Part shown: piece after piece, positions 44,630 through 53,097 of the stretch
Layout of the letters: each line of letters opens with the position of its first letter
Position numbering within the stretch: the first letter of the stretch is position 1
Source: JAKZVK01 sp965248255
GTDB taxonomy: Bacteria > Acidobacteriota > Terriglobia > Bryobacterales > UBA6623
Length of the DNA: 64,000 nt
Direction: 5' to 3'
Assembly (NCBI GenBank): GCA_965248255.1
Contig: CBDFIW010000001.1
Coordinates: 248,001 to 312,000, forward strand
Notes under the pieces: generated by a model
Seen by the model: only the letters and a program-made list of their open reading frames with translations
What the model was told of the DNA's origin: nothing
Database searches by the model: none
Program-made: the position numbers and the translations under genes

Positions 44630-45723
44630 TTGACTCCCGCATAATATAGAGTCAGTCAAAACAAAGAGAAGACTGTTTCCAGAAGGCCGTGATCAAACGC
44701 GGTTTGCGGTACATGCGGCGGAGTGCCTTGCGGGCCCGCTCGTTCAGCTCGCCGTAGTCTTTCGGACAGACGTTCGGCAACTCGTGCTGCTTCCAGTAAG
44801 CCCAGATGTATTCCACCGGATTCAACTCCGGCGCATAGGGTGGCAAGTACTCGGTTGCGATGTGGCCTTCGGAGAGTTCGATGAACTCTTGCACCAGGCG
44901 GCTACGGTGCGCCGGCAGCCGATCCCAGACGATCAGCAGCGGGCGATCGATATGACGTACCAACGCCTTGAGAAAGTCGATCACTTGCTCTTTGCCGATC
45001 GCACCGGGATAGAGCCGGAAGTAGAAGTTACGCAGCGTCAGCCCCGCCGAGACGGAAAGCTTCTCCCAGTTGAAGTTAAACTGCAGCACCGGTGTTTGGC
45101 CACGTGGCGCCCAGGTGCGGCAGCGATGCGGCTTCTGACTCAATCCGCTTTCGTCGATGAAGACGAGCGTACGGCCTTCGTTTTGGGCTTTTTTTTAATG
45201 CGCTTCCAGGTCTTGCGCTTCCAGGTGCGGATCCGCTCTTCGTTGCGCTCGCGCGCCTTTCCGGCCGGGCGTTGCGGGCTCCAGTCGAGCGCTCGCAGGA
45301 TCTTCCAGGCGTGGCCTGCGTGGTATGCGACCCCGAACTCGTCTCCGGTCAGCCGAGCCACCCGCGGACAGCTCCACAGGGGCGTTGGGAAGCCGTGGGC
45401 TTCCGGGCCTTCCAGCAGCAGCGACGTCAGGCGTTCGCGTTGTGCGGCATCGAGGAGCGGCTTGCGTCCGGCGCGTCCGGCCTGGCGGAGTCCGGCCGCA
45501 CCCTGCTCGCGGTATTGCCGCCGCCACTCACTGACGGTTTGGCGAGCGACGTTCAGCCGTCTCGCCGTCTCGGACTGATTGTGGCCTTGGTGGAGCAGCC
45601 GCATCGCTTCGAAACGGCGCTTCTCCAGCGCCTTGAAATCCCGCTTCACACCTTTGGGGTTGCCCATACATATATAGATGCTCCACACTGTCAAAAAGTG
45701 TCATAATAATTTGCGGGATTCAA
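44630..45723 (-). mobile_element. IS630-type element B, copy 2 (1094 bp), nested in element A
   Basis: It has the same ends as the copy at 41340, flanked by TA at 44628-44629 and 45724-45725. Comparison with the uninterrupted element A at 61985 shows the empty site CGCTTAATTG, which confirms the boundaries to the base. It has eight A at the transposase frame junction instead of seven. Confidence 0.95.
44652..45667 (-). CDS. IS630-family transposase with canonical -1 slippery site (element B, copy 2)
   Basis: As copy 1, but the frame junction reads ATT-AAA-AAA-AAG-CCC on the coding strand. It therefore contains A-AAA-AAG in the zero frame, the strongest known -1 slippery heptamer in bacteria. 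A -1 slip gives ...I-K-K-K-A-Q-N-E-G-R-T-L-V-F-I-D-E-S-G, restoring the DDE core (D in F-I-D-E-S; D in I-V-W-D-R; E in N-P-V-E-Y). Full product is about 338 residues. This is probably the functional version. Confidence 0.85.
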
Positions 45724-46095
45724 TAATTGACCGCCGCACTCCCAAGGACAAACAGCTTCATCTCATCGTGGACAACTATGCCACCCACAAGCATGCCGCT
45801 GTGAAGCGTTGGCTCGATCGTCACCCGCGCTTCCACATTCATTTCACCCCGACCTCGGCGTCGTGGCTGAACATGGTCGAGCGATTCTTTCGCGATCTCA
45901 CCGTCAAGCGCCTGCGCCGCGGCGTGTTTCGCAGCGTGGACGAGCTCGTCGCCGCCATTGACGACTACATCGCCCAGCACAACGGGCATCCCACGCCCTT
46001 CATCTGGACCGCGACCGCCTCCGACATCCTCGAGAAAGTCAAGCGCGGACGTGCCGCCCTGCATAAGGTGCAATCTGCTTGACGCACTACACTAG

Positions 46096-46923
46096 GGGGT
46101 GTTAACGCTAACGTAGGGTATCGAAACGTAGAGCCTCGACGATGAGGGCGAAGTGGGGGAAGGCGAGGAACATGACGTCGAGCTTGTCGAAGCGGGAGAA
46201 GATGCGGCGGAATCCCTTGAGCCGTCGGAGGAGTCTCTCGATCTCGTTGCGGCGGCGATAGAGCGCTCGGTCGTATTCCCACGGCTCCAGGCGGGTGCGC
46301 CGGGGCGGCACGACGGGAATCCATCCGAAATCCAAAGCCAGTTGGCGTGTCTGATCGTCCTCATAGGCGCCGTCCATCAGCAGCGGCAGCGGCTCGGGCA
46401 GTGGCCCCAGACCACCGAGCAAGTTCGCGGCCCTGCTGGGCGTCGTGCGCTTGGCCGGGCGAGAGAGCGAAGGTTATCGCCGTTCGAGCATTTGCGGCAA
46501 CCATATGAATCTTGGTGGTCCATCCGCCGCGGGATTTGCCGATCGCTTGCGGACCGTTTTTTTAACGCGCCCGTGCCGTCGGGATGAGCCTTCACGATGG
46601 TCGAGTCCATTGACACGGCTTCGATTCGGATGCGGGCCAGCTGCTCGCGCTGCAGTTTCTCGAAGACGGCGTCGAGCACGCCGTTCTTCGACCAGCGGTT
46701 CATGCGGGTATAAATGGTGTGCCAGTTACCGAAGCGTTTAGGCAAGCCGCGCCATTTGCAGCCCTGCTCGGCGACATACAACATGGCGTTCAAAACCGTG
46801 AGGTTCGGCAGGCTCACATTGCCGCGCTGGCGGGGCAGGACCGGCTCGATGCGGCGGTATTGCTGCTCGGTGATCTCCATACCTCCGAGTATAGCAGCTT
46901 TTGCGACTTAGTGTTAACACGCC
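46096..46923 (-). mobile_element. IS5-like insertion sequence, copy 2 (828 bp)
   Basis: It is nearly identical to the copy at 28004 and is flanked by CTAG at 46092-46095 and 46924-46927. The left CTAG consists of the last base of element A, its TA duplication and one flanking G, so this IS used the target created by the element A insertion. Two left-end base changes and internal indels separate it from copy 1. Confidence 0.92.
46108..46880 (-). pseudogene. IS5-family transposase, degenerate (copy 2)
   Basis: Relative to copy 1 the A-run at the frame junction has seven rather than eight A, and one extra base at about 46420-46422 breaks the second frame before L-G-G-L-G-P-L. A single -1 slip no longer yields a complete DDE protein. 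The N-terminal region and catalytic residues are otherwise conserved. Confidence 0.85.
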
Positions 46924-46977
46924 CTAGCGTCTTAGCGGTCCTTGGCGACCTCCCCGAGAAAGGGCTATCCTTCGGTC

Positions 46978-47949
46978 ATGCGTCGCAGTCTCATTGCTCT
47001 CGGTCTGCTCGTGTCAACGGCGCTCGCTGCCGCCGACCACCCTTCCGCCGAAATCTCGAACGGCCCGATCACAGCCAAGCTCTACCTCCCCGACCCCGAC
47101 AACGGCTACTACCGCGGCACCCGATTCGACTGGTCGGGCGTCATCTACAGTCTGACGTACGCGGGCCATGAGTACTTCGGCGAGTGGCAGAAGTCCGACG
47201 ACCCTTACCTGCACGACCGCATCACCGGCCCGGTCGAGTCCTTCAGCACCAACGCCAAGGCGCTCGGCTACGACGAGGTGCCGCCCGGCGGGACCTTCAT
47301 GCGCATCGGTATCGGTGTTTGCGAGAAGCCCAAGGAGGAGGACTTCCGCTGGCGGCACACTTACAAGGTGGCCGACCCGGGCCGGTGGACGACCAGCCGC
47401 GGCAAGAACTGGATCGAGTTCGTCCACGAAGTCGCGGACCCGGCAACCGGCTACGGGTATCACTACACCAAGCGCCTGACTCTCACGCCCGGCAGGCCCG
47501 AGCTGGTCATCGACCACGTCCTAGCCAACACCGGCAAGAAGACCATCGAGACCGACGTCTACAACCACAACTTCTTCGTGATCGACAACCAACCCACCGG
47601 CCCCGACTTCGTCGTACGCTTCCCGTTTGAACTTACCGCCGACCGCGACCTCAAGGGCTACGGGCAGGTACGCGGCCGCGAGCTGACCTACCGCAAAGAG
47701 ATCCCGCAGGGCGAGTACATCATCACGCTCTTCGACGGTTACCGCGCGACCGCCGACGACCACCGCTTCGCCATCGAAAACCGCAGGGTGAAGGCCGGCG
47801 TCCGCATGGCAACCGACAAGCCGATGTCGAAGTTACAGTTCTGGTCGCCCCACACGACGCTGTGCCCCGAGCCCTTCATCGACCTCAAGATCGGGTCCGG
47901 CCAGGCCGACCGCTGGTCGATCCGCTACGAGTTTTATACGCTCGACTGA
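46978..47949 (+). CDS. Secreted galactose-mutarotase-like protein
   Basis: A 323-residue protein from ATG 46978, with a clean signal peptide (M-R-R-S-L-I-A-L-G-L-L-V-S-T-A-L-A-A-A). The mature chain is beta-rich and resembles aldose-1-epimerase-like folds: N-G-P-I-T-A-K-L-Y-L-P, R-G-T-R-F-D-W-S-G-V-I, L-T-L-T-P-G-R-P-E-L-V-I-D-H, V-Y-N-H-N-F-F-V-I-D and F-W-S-P-H-T-T-L-C-P-E-P-F. The His and Glu in those segments could be catalytic. A periplasmic role in sugar isomerisation or binding is inferred. Its start is 55 bases downstream of an IS end, so its promoter may have been displaced. Confidence 0.6.
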   Translation: MRRSLIALGLLVSTALAAADHPSAEISNGPITAKLYLPDPDNGYYRGTRFDWSGVIYSLTYAGHEYFGEWQKSDDPYLHDRITGPVESFSTNAKALGYDEVPPGGTFMRIGIGVCEKPKEEDFRWRHTYKVADPGRWTTSRGKNWIEFVHEVADPATGYGYHYTKRLTLTPGRPELVIDHVLANTGKKTIETDVYNHNFFVIDNQPTGPDFVVRFPFELTADRDLKGYGQVRGRELTYRKEIPQGEYIITLFDGYRATADDHRFAIENRRVKAGVRMATDKPMSKLQFWSPHTTLCPEPFIDLKIGSGQADRWSIRYEFYTLD

Positions 47950-48016
47950 ACCTGGCTTGCGAAACTACCTACCGGCACCGTCGGCTGCCGGTTCGTCGTG
48001 GTATGTTCCAGATAGC

Positions 48017-49113
48017 GTGAAAGCCACGGGCCTCGCCGTCACTCTTTGGGCTCTGCCGGCAATCTCCGTGCTCAGCGGCTCCGAACCGATCCAACAGACA
48101 TACATCGGTCCGCTCTCTGATCGGCAGTACATGTACGGCGAGCCTGGGCCCGTTCGCGCGGCCCGTTCACGATTCGGCCTGACGACTCGAAAGGGGCGAT
48201 CCTCGTCGAAGGAGTTGGCCCTTCCGGGCGGCCCTGGAAGGTCTTTATGAGAATCGGCGGTGGGCTCGGCTACTCCCTGGCTTGGCTCGCGGACCTCGAC
48301 GGCGACGGCCGTCAGGACTTGATACTGAATCACTTCACCCAGGGAGTTGGCCGCTGCACAGCCAGATCACGCCTAACGACGATCCTCTCCGACGGAGAAG
48401 GACGTCCCTCACCCTGGGAAGCCGAGGGCTATTACCGTGTCGACTTCTCATGGGAACCGCTCGGAGGCAAGGGCGTGCTCGACTTCGCCGACTGGAACAA
48501 GCACGGCGGCGTCGAGTTGGTCTTCGCCCAATGCTACAGCTACTCCTACCAGAGCGCCCGCACCAACGTGTATGGACTGGTAGACGTCTACGAGGCGCGG
48601 GGCGGATACTGGCACAGGCTCTCGACCACCGAAAGGCAGGGCCTCGAGAAGACCTATCTCGACGTCGCGGGCCGGGGCTACCGAGTGCTGCGCCCGAGGC
48701 CCGAGGAGCTTGGTTCGTTCGAGCCGGACCACTCCAACGATCGCGCCGGTGGGAAGAAGGCGGTAATCAGGGCACTGATATCGCGGCAGCCAGATTGCGG
48801 CGGGGTTAGTCCGCCATCGTTGGTCAAGAGTGGTCCCTACATAGGCATCACCAAGCCCACCGGGGAATGGAAGCGAAAGCAGCGAGAGCGATGTAACGAC
48901 CGTTTCATGCTCGACGACGGGACCTCATGCTACGGCAAGCCTGCGATTCTGATCGACCGCCCGTCTGGGACAGAAGCAACGCTCGATGGCATGTCGGGAC
49001 GAGCCAAGTCTCTACTGGAGGAGATCGTCTCCAACAAGCTGCCCGTGACTATGACGGGTCAAACTCGCGAGGGTCTCTGCTCGCCCTCCATGATTTGGGC
49101 GGAGCATCCATAA
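48017..49113 (+). pseudogene. Secreted FG-GAP/VCBS-like repeat protein, frameshifted
   Basis: A GTG at 48017 opens a signal peptide (K-A-T-G-L-A-V-T-L-W-A-L-P-A-I). After about 53 residues one base is out of register near 48172-48180, and the frame continues as D-D-S-K-G-A-I-L-V-E-G-V-G-P-S-G-R-P-W-K-V-F-M and an FG-GAP unit L-A-D-L-D-G-D-G-R-Q-D-L-I-L. A second such unit is L-D-F-A-D-W-N-K-H-G-G-V-E-L-V-F. The C-terminal 110 residues (C-N-D-R-F-M-L-D-D-G-T-S-C) are unassigned. D-x-D-x-D-G repeats bind calcium in extracellular propellers. If the first part is not genuine, an intact frame starts at 48247. Confidence 0.55.
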
Positions 49114-49127
49114 CCCCCAGCCAAGCC

Positions 49128-49394
49128 ATGTACAGAAACATCAAAACACTCTTCAACTTTGATCCGCCCGCAACCGACGAAGAGATTCACGCGGCGTCGG
49201 TTCAGTTCGTTCGCAAGCTCAGCGGGTTCACCAAACCGTCAAGAGCCAACGAGGCCGCCTTCGATCGGGCCGTTGATGAGGTCTCCCACATCGCTCACCA
49301 TCTGCTCGACTCCCTCGTCACCGCGGCCCCTGCGCGTGACCGGGAGATCGAAGCCGCCAAGGCCCGCGCCCGCGCCGCCCGGCGATTCGGTTGA
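49128..49394 (+). CDS. DUF2277 family protein
   Basis: An 88-residue protein starting M-Y-R-N-I-K-T-L-F-N-F-D-P-P-A-T, the hallmark of DUF2277, then A-S-V-Q-F-V-R-K-L-S-G-F-T-K-P-S-R-A-N-E and the C-terminal R-D-R-E-I-E-A-A-K-A-R-A-R-A-A. It is helical and cytosolic, of unknown function. Most members start M-C-R-N; here Cys2 is Tyr. The ATG at 49128 is chosen over upstream starts because it gives the exact family N-terminus. Confidence 0.9.
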   Translation: MYRNIKTLFNFDPPATDEEIHAASVQFVRKLSGFTKPSRANEAAFDRAVDEVSHIAHHLLDSLVTAAPARDREIEAAKARARAARRFG

Positions 49395-49557
49395 CGCGCG
49401 CCAGCCGGTGTTTTACCGCATCCGTGGTCTTGGCCCGGCGCGGTAGAATCGAACCGAACTGCAACGCGTCGATGCTCCGCCCTCCCAAGTTCCTCGAAAA
49501 GCTCGGCGCGAAAACTCGTTGAACCGCCATGCGTGAAGCTGTGAAGAAGGACACGGC

Positions 49558-50976
49558 ATGATCCCCCACAATGACCATGGCTCGACTCCTCTGGCCCGAG
49601 AGCCTCGCGAAGGTGATGGGACTCTGCCGAACCGGCGGTCTTTCCTAACCGCCGCGTCGGCGGCCGCCGCGGCCACCCTGGCGGGATCCGGCGGTTGTTC
49701 GCCCACCTCGCCGGACGGCCCGACCACCTCGCCCAAGGTCCGTCTGGCCGGCATGACGCTTCCCGAGTTGAAGAGGCACTACGAGGAGGAGCTGTTCGAT
49801 TCCCTCCTGCCCTTCTGGGAGGAACACGGCATCGACAACGAGTACGGCGGCATCATCACAGGCCTTGACTACGACGGCGCCCAGGTTGATAGCAACAAGC
49901 TGCTGAGTCATCAGGGACGCGGGCTGTGGGTCTACAGCCACCTTTACAACCGCTTCGGGCAGCAGCCGCGGTATCTGGAAATTGTCGGCCGGGTCAAAGA
50001 ATTTCTCTTCCAGCATGCCCGCCAGCCGGACGGCTGGTGGGCTGAACTGCTATCCCGGGAAGGCGAAGTGGTCCGGCCCTACCAAGGATACATTTACGGC
50101 CAGTATTTTCTTGCCGAGGGTCTCCAGGAATACGCCCACGCCGCCGGCGACGACGAGGCTCGCGACGTTGCGCTCGACCTGCTCAAGCGCCTCTATGCCG
50201 AAGTCGAGAAGCCGGATTTTCGCGACCCGGGATGCGAGAAGGAACGCCAGCGCTCACAAGGCATCTGGATGGTCAACCTGCAGACGGCCACACAGATCCT
50301 CAACCATTGGGACGACCCCGAGGTCGCCCGCATCGCCGGCCACAGCTTCGAAGCGCTGTTCGACAAGCACTTCAACCCCGAGATCTGTCTCTACACCGAA
50401 GTACTGAACCAGGATTTCACGCGCCCCGCCGAGGAGCGGTACCGCTGTATGCTCGGCGGAGCGCTGCAGTGCCTCTGGATCGCTATGGAGGAGGCACAGC
50501 GCCGCAGAGACGACGCCATCCTTGACACCTGCGTCGAGCGTATCGGCCGCCACTTCGACATCGGCTGGGACCATGTGTACGGCGGCCTCGCCGAGTGGGT
50601 GAACGTGGGGCAAGGCTGCTATCAATGGCCGGAGCTTCTTGCCGGCTACGGCGTTCGAATGCCGATGACCGGCGAATACCACTACATGAAGAGCGAGTGG
50701 GCGCTCAACGAGGTGCTGGTAGCCACCCTGAAGGCCTATGAGCACAGCAGAGCCTGGTGGGCCGCCGACGCGTTCGGCCTGGCGCAGAAGACTTCGGATG
50801 AGAAGTTTTCTCTCCGCTCACAGGGCTATTCCACCTACATCAGCTACGCCGACCGCAAGATCACGTTCCAACCCGGCGCAACCCGCCAGGACAACTACCA
50901 TCCCGAGCCCCGCCTGATGATGAACCTGTTGACCATCCAGCGGTTGATGGAACAAGAAACTACCTCGCAGGCGTGA
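49558..50976 (+). CDS. Tat-exported AGE-family (N-acylglucosamine 2-)epimerase/isomerase
   Basis: A 472-residue protein with a twin-arginine signal (N-R-R-S-F-L-T-A-A-S-A-A-A-A-A-T-L) ending in a lipobox-like G-S-G-G-C. The rest is the alpha6/alpha6 barrel of AGE enzymes: G-L-D-Y-D-G-A-Q, L-L-S-H-Q-G-R-G-L-W-V-Y-S-H-L, G-I-W-M-V-N-L-Q-T and E-Y-H-Y-M-K-S-E-W-A-L-N-E. His residues in the barrel would do the proton transfer. Members interconvert N-acylglucosamine/mannosamine, glucose/mannose or cellobiose epimers. Export and a possible lipid anchor are unusual for the family and suggest action on periplasmic sugars. Confidence 0.83.
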   Translation: MIPHNDHGSTPLAREPREGDGTLPNRRSFLTAASAAAAATLAGSGGCSPTSPDGPTTSPKVRLAGMTLPELKRHYEEELFDSLLPFWEEHGIDNEYGGIITGLDYDGAQVDSNKLLSHQGRGLWVYSHLYNRFGQQPRYLEIVGRVKEFLFQHARQPDGWWAELLSREGEVVRPYQGYIYGQYFLAEGLQEYAHAAGDDEARDVALDLLKRLYAEVEKPDFRDPGCEKERQRSQGIWMVNLQTATQILNHWDDPEVARIAGHSFEALFDKHFNPEICLYTEVLNQDFTRPAEERYRCMLGGALQCLWIAMEEAQRRRDDAILDTCVERIGRHFDIGWDHVYGGLAEWVNVGQGCYQWPELLAGYGVRMPMTGEYHYMKSEWALNEVLVATLKAYEHSRAWWAADAFGLAQKTSDEKFSLRSQGYSTYISYADRKITFQPGATRQDNYHPEPRLMMNLLTIQRLMEQETTSQA

Positions 50977-51022
50977 ACAGACTCCCGCCCGGCCCTCACG
51001 TGGCGTAAGACTCTACCCACTC

Positions 51023-51052
51023 GTAGGGACGGGGCCCCGCGCCCGTCCGCCC
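51023..51052. repeat. Hairpin-forming intergenic repeat, copy 1
   Basis: It begins GTAGGGACGGGGCCCC and ends CGCCCGTCCGCCC, giving a GGACGGG/CCCGTCC stem. A second copy lies at 51588-51618. The form recalls REP-like extragenic palindromes. It lies 12 bases from the 3' end of a minus-strand small gene and could act as its terminator or mRNA stabiliser. Confidence 0.6.
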
Positions 51053-51063
51053 ACCTCGCGGGC

Positions 51064-51270
51064 TCAACGGTTCAACCGCTCAACTTTTTCCGATTTCCGG
51101 CCCTGGGTCCCGGGCCGTGAGGGATTGTCCTGTCGGGCCTCGCGCAACCAACGCGGCGGACGGCCCCGCCGCTTGCCCTTCCCGTGCGCCAGTATCTCCA
51201 GCGTCACGATCGCCTGGTTCAACAGCTCGCGCTCCTGATGGAGCTCCTTCAAAATCGCATGCACGTCCAT
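51064..51270 (-). CDS. Small conserved-looking protein with RRGRPP motif
   Basis: ATG 51270 (GGAAGG upstream) encodes 68 residues: a helical front half M-D-V-H-A-I-L-K-E-L-H-Q-E-R-E-L-L-N-Q-A-I with heptad character, then K-R-R-G-R-P-P-R-W-L-R-E-A, an AT-hook-like basic core. A short dimerising, DNA-binding protein is a reasonable inference. It stands alone between the two hairpin repeats. The upstream extension to 51387 is not needed. Confidence 0.6.
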   Translation of the reverse strand: MDVHAILKELHQERELLNQAIVTLEILAHGKGKRRGRPPRWLREARQDNPSRPGTQGRKSEKVERLNR

Positions 51271-51587
51271 GATGGCCTTCCCCTTGGGCGGAAAAGCCAC
51301 ACACGGACACAAGGCCGTTAGAATGGTACTGTCGTCGTCACGGTCCTTGTGCCCGTGGTGGCGAAAGGCCTCGGCGGAAGGTTCCATCTTCCGTCGGGGC
51401 CGCTACTACGCTACCATTCTAGCGCTTTCCCATCCATCCTGCTCATCATTCTTCACAAAAGAACAGGAGTTTTTATCAGCTAAGCAGCCTTGCTGCCGAG
51501 CCCGGACTGTTAAGGGGTGTCACCAACTCGACGACCCTGTACGCCGAGTTTTCGACCGAGTGCTTTCCTCGGGCCGCTCTACTACTA
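51271..51587. other. Intergenic region without a supported gene
   Basis: About 317 bases. The part near 51271 should contain the promoter of the small minus-strand gene. Nothing else coding was recognised before the second hairpin repeat. Confidence 0.35.
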
Positions 51588-51618
51588 GTAGGGACGAGCC
51601 CACGCGCCCGTCCGCCCG
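51588..51618. repeat. Hairpin-forming intergenic repeat, copy 2
   Basis: It reads GTAGGGACGAGCCCAC then GCGCCCGTCCGCCC and matches the copy at 51023-51052 except for a few loop and stem bases (GGACGAG/CCCGTCC, one mismatch). A truncated DUF1501 reading frame begins just after it, so a rearrangement may have used the repeat. Confidence 0.6.
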
Positions 51619-51620
51619 GT

Positions 51621-51932
51621 GAGCTTACCAGCATCGCGGGCCGCGACCATTGCCAGTACGCATTCACCGGCTTGTTCGCGGGTGGCGGCATCGAGCCGGG
51701 CCAGGTGATCGGCGAGACCGACGAACAAGGCGCCAAGATCGTCGACCCGGGCTGGGGGCAGAATCGCTCGATCTATATGGAGGACATCGCCACGACCATC
51801 TACTCCGCGATGGGCATCGACTGGACGAAGAGGATCGCGGGCACACCCTCCGGGCGGGACTTCCACTACATCGAGATCTTCTCGCCGACGCAGTTGCCGG
51901 CCAATCGAGAGATCACGGCCCTAGTTGGATGA
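51621..51932 (+). pseudogene. C-terminal remnant of a DUF1501 (sulfatase-like) protein
   Basis: The frame reads I-A-G-R-D-H-C-Q-Y-A-F-T-G-L-F-A-G-G-G-I-E-P-G-Q-V-I-G-E-T-D (in part), then M-E-D-I-A-T-T-I-Y-S-A-M-G-I-D-W and R-D-F-H-Y-I-E-I-F. These are the last about 100 residues of Tat-exported DUF1501 proteins, which usually have 400-500. The N-terminal three quarters and any start are missing. It begins 3 bases after hairpin repeat copy 2. Confidence 0.78.
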
Positions 51933-52442
51933 TAAGGCTACTGGCGCACGGGCTGCCCCTTGCCAAAACTGGCCTCTCGGCGGGAATCAGAGCCTGACCC
52001 GCGAGACGTGGGTCAAGCCTGCGCCGAGGCACGACACCGGCAGTCCACAGGCAGTTCCCTTTTGAGTGCGCTGCCAACCGCATCAGGGCAGGGCCCTCGC
52101 CAAGCCGCGAAAGCGGTTTTCGCACAGACTCGACGGTATCTCATAAATGCCGAGGGAAAACGCAATAGCAAGAAAAGGTGGAATGCGGACCTTAACCGTA
52201 CGCCGCAACCCCCTCGAGGTTGGGTGAGCCCAGAGGTAAACGCTGCGCCGTTACAGCTGATTTGGGGGCGCGGGTCCAGCCGTCCGAGCCTCTGGAGTCA
52301 GCTGCCGACAGAACCCAAAGCGAGTTCCATCAAAGGGCTACCGAGGGCCTGGGCCCGTGGCGAGTGACATCGGTTATTCGCGACAGCTACCGCGAAGAGG
52401 TAGAATCGGACCGGCATCCGCTAGAGAAGAACCCAAACGAGA
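51933..52442. other. Region without a supported gene
   Basis: About 510 bases between two decayed genes. Open frames here show no recognisable motif, and codon patterns look random. It may be further eroded coding DNA. Confidence 0.35.
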
Positions 52443-53044
52443 GTGATCGGGCGCGTCGAAAGCTTATGGCGGTATCCGGTCAAGAGCATGCGCGGAGAAG
52501 AGTTGCAGGAGGCCTTTGTCGGCTTCTCCGGAATCTACGGGGACCGTGTCTACGCTTTTCGCAGCTCGGCCGCACCGAAGGGATTCCCTTTCTTCATCGG
52601 GCGAGAGCAGAAACAGATGCTCTTGTATCGTGCAACCTACCGGCAAGCTGATCAGATGTCGAAGCCGAGTAATCTGGAGGAGGCCGAGGGATCGCGCCCG
52701 GTCTTACCCCTGTCTACGCAGACACTTCCGATCGGATCGTGGACGTGGAGGGCCCCGAGGGGGAGTCCTTTGCGATCGATGACGGTCGCTTGATCAGCAA
52801 ACTACGCGAAGGCATTCGAGATAGGCATGAGCTGACTTTGGTTCGGTCTGACCGAGCGATGACGGATTGCTGGCCGGTTTCGTTGTTTTCGACGAACACC
52901 GTGCAGCAGCTTGGCCAAGAACGGGGGAGCGATCTGGACAAACGGCGCTTCCGGCATCAGACTCGGAGGGGAGTCCTTGGGAACATTCAGGAAGTCGTTA
53001 CAAACACAGTGGTCGATTGGCCTTGTCCACTGAGGGGCGGATAG
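52443..53044 (+). pseudogene. MOSC-domain protein remnant
   Basis: GTG 52443 opens M-I-G-R-V-E-S-L-W-R-Y-P-V-K-S-M-R-G-E-E, the standard MOSC N-terminal beta-barrel motif, with G-D-R-V-Y-A-F-R. A shift between about 52640 and 52700 moves the remainder to another frame (L-T-P-V-Y-A-D-T, L-V-R-S-D-R-A-M-T-D, S-L-F-S-T-N-T-V-Q-Q-L, D-K-R-R-F-R). After R-R-F-R the catalytic MOSC half, including the Cys that carries molybdenum cofactor sulfur, is lost. Truncated and frameshifted, it cannot be functional. Confidence 0.75.
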
Positions 53045-53097
53045 CCCTTGTTGGCATCGGTAGATTCAAGGAAGAAGCCGCATCCATCCACCCTAGA

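Larger units (their letters stand above)
43901..46082 (+). pseudogene. IS630-family transposase of element A, split by element B
   Basis: The 5' part (43901 to 44629) encodes the winged-helix DNA-binding region (Q-I-A-A-Q-L-G-V-S-R-Q-L-V-A-R-W) and the first catalytic Asp (L-S-L-D-E-K-S-Q). The 3' part (from 45726) encodes the second Asp (L-I-V-D-N-Y-A-T-H-K-H) and Glu (S-W-L-N-M-V-E-R-F-F). Element B entered at the TA between ...L-R-L and I-D-R-R. The intact copy at 61995-63080 shows the uninterrupted 361-residue protein. Confidence 0.92.
43833..46092 (+). mobile_element. IS630-type element A, copy 1, interrupted by element B
   Basis: The terminal inverted repeat GTGTAGTGC is at both ends and flanked by TA (43831-43832 and 46093-46094) within CTAG. 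Removing element B and one TA leaves 1164 bases, exactly the length of the intact copy at 61985-63148. The right end abuts the CTAG duplicate of an IS5-like copy, making a three-element nest. Confidence 0.93.

Noticed and set aside
43833..46923. Composite transposon carrying cargo
   Set aside because: All sequence between the outer ends is accounted for by the three IS elements; there is no passenger gene.
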